This document shows positions 4,789 to 7,836 of a stretch of DNA of 7,836 nucleotides, one piece after another. This DNA comes from Thermoanaerobaculia bacterium (lineage in GTDB: Bacteria > Acidobacteriota > Thermoanaerobaculia > Multivoradales > JAHEKO01): contig JARFQS010000325.1 of NCBI GenBank assembly GCA_029287645.1, positions 1 to 7,836 of the forward strand, given 5' to 3'. Both the position numbers and the translations under genes were made by a program. The notes below the pieces were generated by a model. The model searched no databases. It saw only the letters and a list, made by a program, of their open reading frames with translations, and was not told where the DNA came from. Position 1 is the stretch's first letter; each line of letters begins with the position of its first letter.

Positions 4789-6936
4789 CGGCGGTTGGCC
4801 ACCTTCGGTTTCGACCAGTTGACCGCCAGATAGGCTGTGGACTCGGTTCGTGACCGTTCCGTCGGGAGCGATGGTCAGGAGAGTCTGCCCCTGGAGATCC
4901 CCCAGCCAGAGCTTGCCATCGGGGGCGACAGCCATGGTCGACGGAGCCTCGAGGGCTTCGGAATCGAGAAAGACCTGCGGGTCCCCGCAAGGCTCACCAC
5001 AATCCAGAACCCAGATCCTCTTCCCCTGAGCGTCGGCGACATAGAGCCTCTGCTGCACGTTTCCGTACTCGAGCGTCAGCGGATAGCCGAGACTCTCGGC
5101 CACGAACTGGAGCCTGGGACTGTCCGTGTCGGTCCGGATCTGCCACAGCGTTCCGCTGGCCCCCTGGGCCGCGAACAGGCGCCGATGCGAGGTGTCGAAG
5201 TGCATGGCGGTCACGGGCGATCCGCCAGGCAGATCCAACAGCTTCTGTGGCTGGGGCGATTTGTCCGGGAGCTCTGCAGCCCAGAGGCTGATCCCTTCTT
5301 CCCCGTCATGCCCCAGGTAGATCCGCTTCCGCTGCACGTCGAACGCGGCAGCATCGAAGCACTCCGAGGAGCTCAGAGGAAAGCGGCCCAGCTCGCGGTA
5401 GCCGTAGTTGTCCACCTGGAACTCGTACACTTCGGTTCGGCACCGAGAGGCGCTGCCCTCGGGTATCGTCACCGCCGCGTAGGCCAGGTGGCCAGCCACG
5501 TGAAAGCCGATTCCCTGCCCCGGATCGATGTCGACCGGGAGGCACGATAGGAATACGGGTCTCTCGGACTCTGGGCGTAGCGAATAGACTGCCCGCGATC
5601 GATCCAGAACCAGGGCGCCTCCATCGGGCCGGGGAACTATCGCGATCGGCCGGATACCGTCCTCGCGCACGACGGTCGTCTCGACTCCGGCGTTGTAGGT
5701 GCCGCTCAGGGTGAGGACGGCCTCCATCAGGCGAAAGGTGTTCTCGGTCAGCACCGCGGAGTGGTTCGGGATCAGCTCTGGCGGGACCTGCATGATCCAG
5801 TACGGAGTGTCATTGAGGACCCACGGCTTGCGGCGGATGCTGAAACGATGCTCCTCCCCGTTGAAGGAGAGGGCCATCTGCTGGGTCTCGGGATCGTACT
5901 CGGCCTGATAGTTGGCGGCTGTGGTACCGACTGGATCACCCGACTCGCCGTTGCCGGCGCCGGTCCTCAGAGGACCAACCGTGACCTCGTGGCTGTGCAG
6001 TGCCGGAGTGTGACCCGCGGTGTGCGTGTACAGATACTGCTGCTTGGCGATCGGGCTGCAGTACTCCTGGCCGTACTTGCGGAACTTCTTGTTCATCGCC
6101 TTGACGCTCATGCCGACCGGGAAGAAGACCTGGGTGGCCTTGTCGGTCGACGAGGTGAACGAGACGAGGAGGGGTCGCTCGTAGCGGTTTCCGCTCTCGT
6201 CGACGCGGTAGGTCTTGAGTCGGTTTCGGGCCAGGATGTCGACCATCTGTTTCGTCTGACTCGCCGATCCGGCCGGGTTGAGCAGCACGACCAGGTCGGC
6301 AGGAAAGATCAGCTCCTGCTGCGGCGAGGCCAGCAGAGCGCTCACCGCCGCTTGGGCCAGGGCCCGCTCGAGGATCATCGATCCGAACGAATGGCCGATC
6401 AGCACGGACCTCGAGCTCGGATTGGCCCGCATGGTCGTCAAGATTCGATAAATGGCCTCGGTGGCCGAGGCACCAGCGATCCGTTCGGCTGCGCCGCGCC
6501 GGTTGTAGAAGGAGGCTTCTCGGATCAAGGGCACGTTGGAGACCCGCCCTCGCCAACCGAGATAGATCCCCATCACCGGGATGTCGATGCCAGGGTACCT
6601 CTCCTCGATGTCATCTCTGAGTCGGACCAGGATCTTGCGGTACTGGTAGATGGACCCCTTCTCTGGCCGTTCCTCGCGCATCGAGGCATCGTTGTTCCAA
6701 CCGTGAACGAAGACCACCAGAGCGACTCCAGATGTGGTGGTGTTGAGTCGTTCGAGATGCTCCAGAGCGCTGTCGAGCTGCGAGGGCGACCAGAGCTCGC
6801 CCTGATCGTCGAACTCGATGAAGGCCAGGCTGTATTCGGGGTGCTCCTCGAGGCTCGAGGGCCGATACATCTGGTTGGCCGCACACGAGAGGGTCAGCAG
6901 GCCAGCGATCAGGAGAACGGGGTTTCTGCGGATCAT
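4783..6936 (-). CDS. Putative lipoprotein: alpha/beta-hydrolase domain fused to beta-propeller-like domain
   Basis: A 717-aa protein. It starts with MIRR and a hydrophobic PVLLIAGLLTLSC; C18 would be the lipidated cysteine, although the T-L-S-C box is not the strictest form. The N-terminal half is an alpha/beta hydrolase: oxyanion region VFVHGWNND (H78-G79), nucleophile elbow GHSFG with S183, VVLLNPAG (216-223), a possible acid near D265, and a His-rich stretch TAGHTPALHSHEV (306-318) that may supply the catalytic base. The C-terminal half (from about 410) has repeated blade-like units such as AIVPRPDGGALVLD, RKRIYLG, QQRLYVADAQGKRIWVLD and MAVAPDGKLWLG, typical of NHL/SMP-30-like propellers. 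The substrate is unknown; an envelope lipase/esterase with a propeller for binding is an inference. The ATG overlaps the upstream hydrolase stop (ATGA) and no good ribosome site precedes it, so translation is probably coupled. The stop codon falls inside a REP-like half repeat. Confidence 0.9.
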   Translation of the reverse strand: MIRRNPVLLIAGLLTLSCAANQMYRPSSLEEHPEYSLAFIEFDDQGELWSPSQLDSALEHLERLNTTTSGVALVVFVHGWNNDASMREERPEKGSIYQYRKILVRLRDDIEERYPGIDIPVMGIYLGWRGRVSNVPLIREASFYNRRGAAERIAGASATEAIYRILTTMRANPSSRSVLIGHSFGSMILERALAQAAVSALLASPQQELIFPADLVVLLNPAGSASQTKQMVDILARNRLKTYRVDESGNRYERPLLVSFTSSTDKATQVFFPVGMSVKAMNKKFRKYGQEYCSPIAKQQYLYTHTAGHTPALHSHEVTVGPLRTGAGNGESGDPVGTTAANYQAEYDPETQQMALSFNGEEHRFSIRRKPWVLNDTPYWIMQVPPELIPNHSAVLTENTFRLMEAVLTLSGTYNAGVETTVVREDGIRPIAIVPRPDGGALVLDRSRAVYSLRPESERPVFLSCLPVDIDPGQGIGFHVAGHLAYAAVTIPEGSASRCRTEVYEFQVDNYGYRELGRFPLSSSECFDAAAFDVQRKRIYLGHDGEEGISLWAAELPDKSPQPQKLLDLPGGSPVTAMHFDTSHRRLFAAQGASGTLWQIRTDTDSPRLQFVAESLGYPLTLEYGNVQQRLYVADAQGKRIWVLDCGEPCGDPQVFLDSEALEAPSTMAVAPDGKLWLGDLQGQTLLTIAPDGTVTNRVHSLSGGQLVETEGGQPPM

Positions 6937-7727
6937 TGCCTGCCGAGGAATTCGAGGATCAAATGGTTCACCCTCTCCGGTCGCTCCAGAGGTGCCATAT
7001 GACCGGCCCCGTAGATGATGTGAAACACCGAGTCGGGCATCGCTGCCGCGACAGTGCGCATCTCGTCGGCCGGACTGATCACGTCGTGCTCGCCACACAG
7101 CAGCAGGGCGGGAAGTCCGATGTTCGGCAGCTCGGCGGTCATGTCGGGCCGCTCAGCCATGCCACGGAGCGCAGCGGCGATCGTGGTCGGCCGGGTCGAG
7201 GCCATCACCCCCTGCGTGGCGGTGACATACAACGCTTCGGATTCCAGGCTCTGGGGTGCGAAGAGCTTGGGCAGCATCGAGTCCGCAACGGGAAGCGACC
7301 CATCGGAGAGCACAGTGTCGGCGAGTGCGAGCCGTCCTTGTGCACCCTCGGGTGTGTCGGAGGCCGCGCGCGTGTCGCAGAGGATCAGGCTCGCCAGCCG
7401 GTTTCCATGGAGCTTCCAGAACTGCCAGGCAATGTAGCCACCCATCGAGAGGGCGCAGAGGTGGACGGTCTCGTGAATCCCCAGGGCATCGAGCAGGCCT
7501 GCCAGGTCATCAGCGAACTGCTGCATCGTGGTCTTCTGGTCCTGACCCGAGCTCTGGCCGAAACCCCGGAGGTCCGGTGCGATGACCCGATAGCGAGCGG
7601 CCAGCGCATCGATCTGCCCGGCCCACATGCTGTGATCGAGTGGAAATCCGTGTACCAGGAGAACCACGGGTCCTGATCCCCTGTCGAGATAGGCGAGCTC
7701 GAGATCTCCGACTTTGGCTTTCTGCAT
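6933..7727 (-). CDS. Alpha/beta-fold hydrolase
   Basis: A 264-aa cytoplasmic hydrolase without a signal peptide, of the size and layout of small alpha/beta hydrolases such as 3-oxoadipate enol-lactonase, BioH or RsbQ relatives. Motifs: oxyanion HGFP (H26-G27), RVIAPDLRGFGQSS (47-60), nucleophile elbow ALSMGG with S94, acid D215 in CGEHDVISP, and catalytic H243 in GAGHMAPLERP. The triad is complete. The elbow has Ala where the first Gly of GxSxG is usual, a tolerated change. The natural substrate cannot be told. Start at 7727: on the - strand AGGAGG lies four bases before the ATG; the frame is open upstream to 7805, but that stretch has no hydrolase-like sequence. It is the first gene of a two-gene unit, its TGA overlapping the lipoprotein ATG. 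Confidence 0.95.
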   Translation of the reverse strand: MQKAKVGDLELAYLDRGSGPVVLLVHGFPLDHSMWAGQIDALAARYRVIAPDLRGFGQSSGQDQKTTMQQFADDLAGLLDALGIHETVHLCALSMGGYIAWQFWKLHGNRLASLILCDTRAASDTPEGAQGRLALADTVLSDGSLPVADSMLPKLFAPQSLESEALYVTATQGVMASTRPTTIAAALRGMAERPDMTAELPNIGLPALLLCGEHDVISPADEMRTVAAAMPDSVFHIIYGAGHMAPLERPERVNHLILEFLGRQ

Positions 7728-7836
7728 GAAACCTCCTCGGGCACTCGAGAAGTGCCTGGCACCTATCCTATCGAGCCGGACCCCTGTCGCGTGACAGAAT
7801 CCCAACCGGTAACAGTCGCCCAGGAAGGGTCAGGAG
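7728..7836 (-). promoter_or_regulatory. Upstream region of the hydrolase-lipoprotein unit, with two dyads
   Basis: No gene is seen in these last 109 bases. Two perfect inverted repeats are present: GGCACT (7740-7745) with AGTGCC (7751-7756), just upstream of the AGGAGG ribosome site of the hydrolase gene; and CTGTC (7784-7788) with GACAG (7793-7797), loop GCGT. Either could be an operator or a leader hairpin. I could not place a convincing -35/-10 pair. On the + strand the window ends in AGGAG (7832-7836), which might be the ribosome site of a divergent gene just beyond the edge. Confidence 0.35.

Noticed and set aside
4251..4853. 200-aa + strand ORF overlapping all of dinB in another frame
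   Set aside because: Arg/Pro/Ser-rich translation typical of an out-of-frame reading; dinB has the ribosome site and histidine triad.
5761..7002. Long + strand ORF (413 aa) antisense to the lipoprotein gene
   Set aside because: Its frame mirrors the lipoprotein codons in GC-rich DNA; the - strand reading has a lipobox-like signal, GHSFG and propeller motifs, while this one has no recognisable domain.
6936..7676. 246-aa + strand ORF antisense to the alpha/beta hydrolase
   Set aside because: Shadow of a gene with a complete catalytic triad on the other strand.

Overview
The window is a GC-rich, gene-dense bacterial segment. Five genes on the + strand occupy about the first 4.76 kb, followed by a convergent two-gene unit on the - strand. 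Exported enzymes with classical signal peptides, a LasA-like beta-lytic M23 peptidase ending in a FESGDTSAWS tail, an ATP10-like secreted protein and REP-like palindromes would suit a Gram-negative soil, marine or sediment bacterium. My guess is Acidobacteriota or a similar deep lineage, but no phylogenetic marker is present. I see no rRNA, tRNA, CRISPR array, transposase or prophage gene.

Layout. (1) 3-671 +: exported, cysteine-free protein resembling ATP10/thioredoxin-fold proteins; its start may lie outside the window. (2) 765-2498 + (or from 735): exported serine hydrolase of the class C beta-lactamase/S12 fold with a C-terminal beta-rich extension. (3) 2612-2836 +: small 74-aa ORF with a strong Shine-Dalgarno sequence and a C-x-C-x3-C cluster, function unknown. 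(4) 2978-4099 +: pre-pro-metallopeptidase of the M23A (LasA/beta-lytic) type. (5) 4279-4758 +: DinB/YfiT-like metal-binding four-helix protein. (6) 6933-7727 -: soluble alpha/beta hydrolase, whose stop overlaps by ATGA the start of (7) 4783-6936 -: putative lipoprotein fusing an alpha/beta-hydrolase domain to a beta-propeller-like C-terminal half. There is no gene-free stretch longer than 300 bases; the longest gap is 4100-4278 (179 bases).

How they may work together. Genes 1-5 share a strand, but the gaps of 93-179 bases and the structured leaders suggest they are separately expressed. Only genes 6 and 7 look like a true operon, with translational coupling. Most products look exported or envelope-bound (secreted hydrolase, cell-wall lytic peptidase, lipoprotein), so the neighbourhood has an envelope/secretion flavour without a single obvious pathway.

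The signals I find most worth a second look are non-coding. The M23 peptidase and the DinB gene each have a perfect inverted repeat ending 0-1 base before the ATG, with the Shine-Dalgarno inside it, and the outer arms are GGCTC/GAGCC in both. A REP-like element also occurs twice in opposite orientation on either side of dinB. One copy is a double hairpin (4112-4165). The other is a half copy (4761-4788) that supplies the last codons and stop of the convergent lipoprotein gene.
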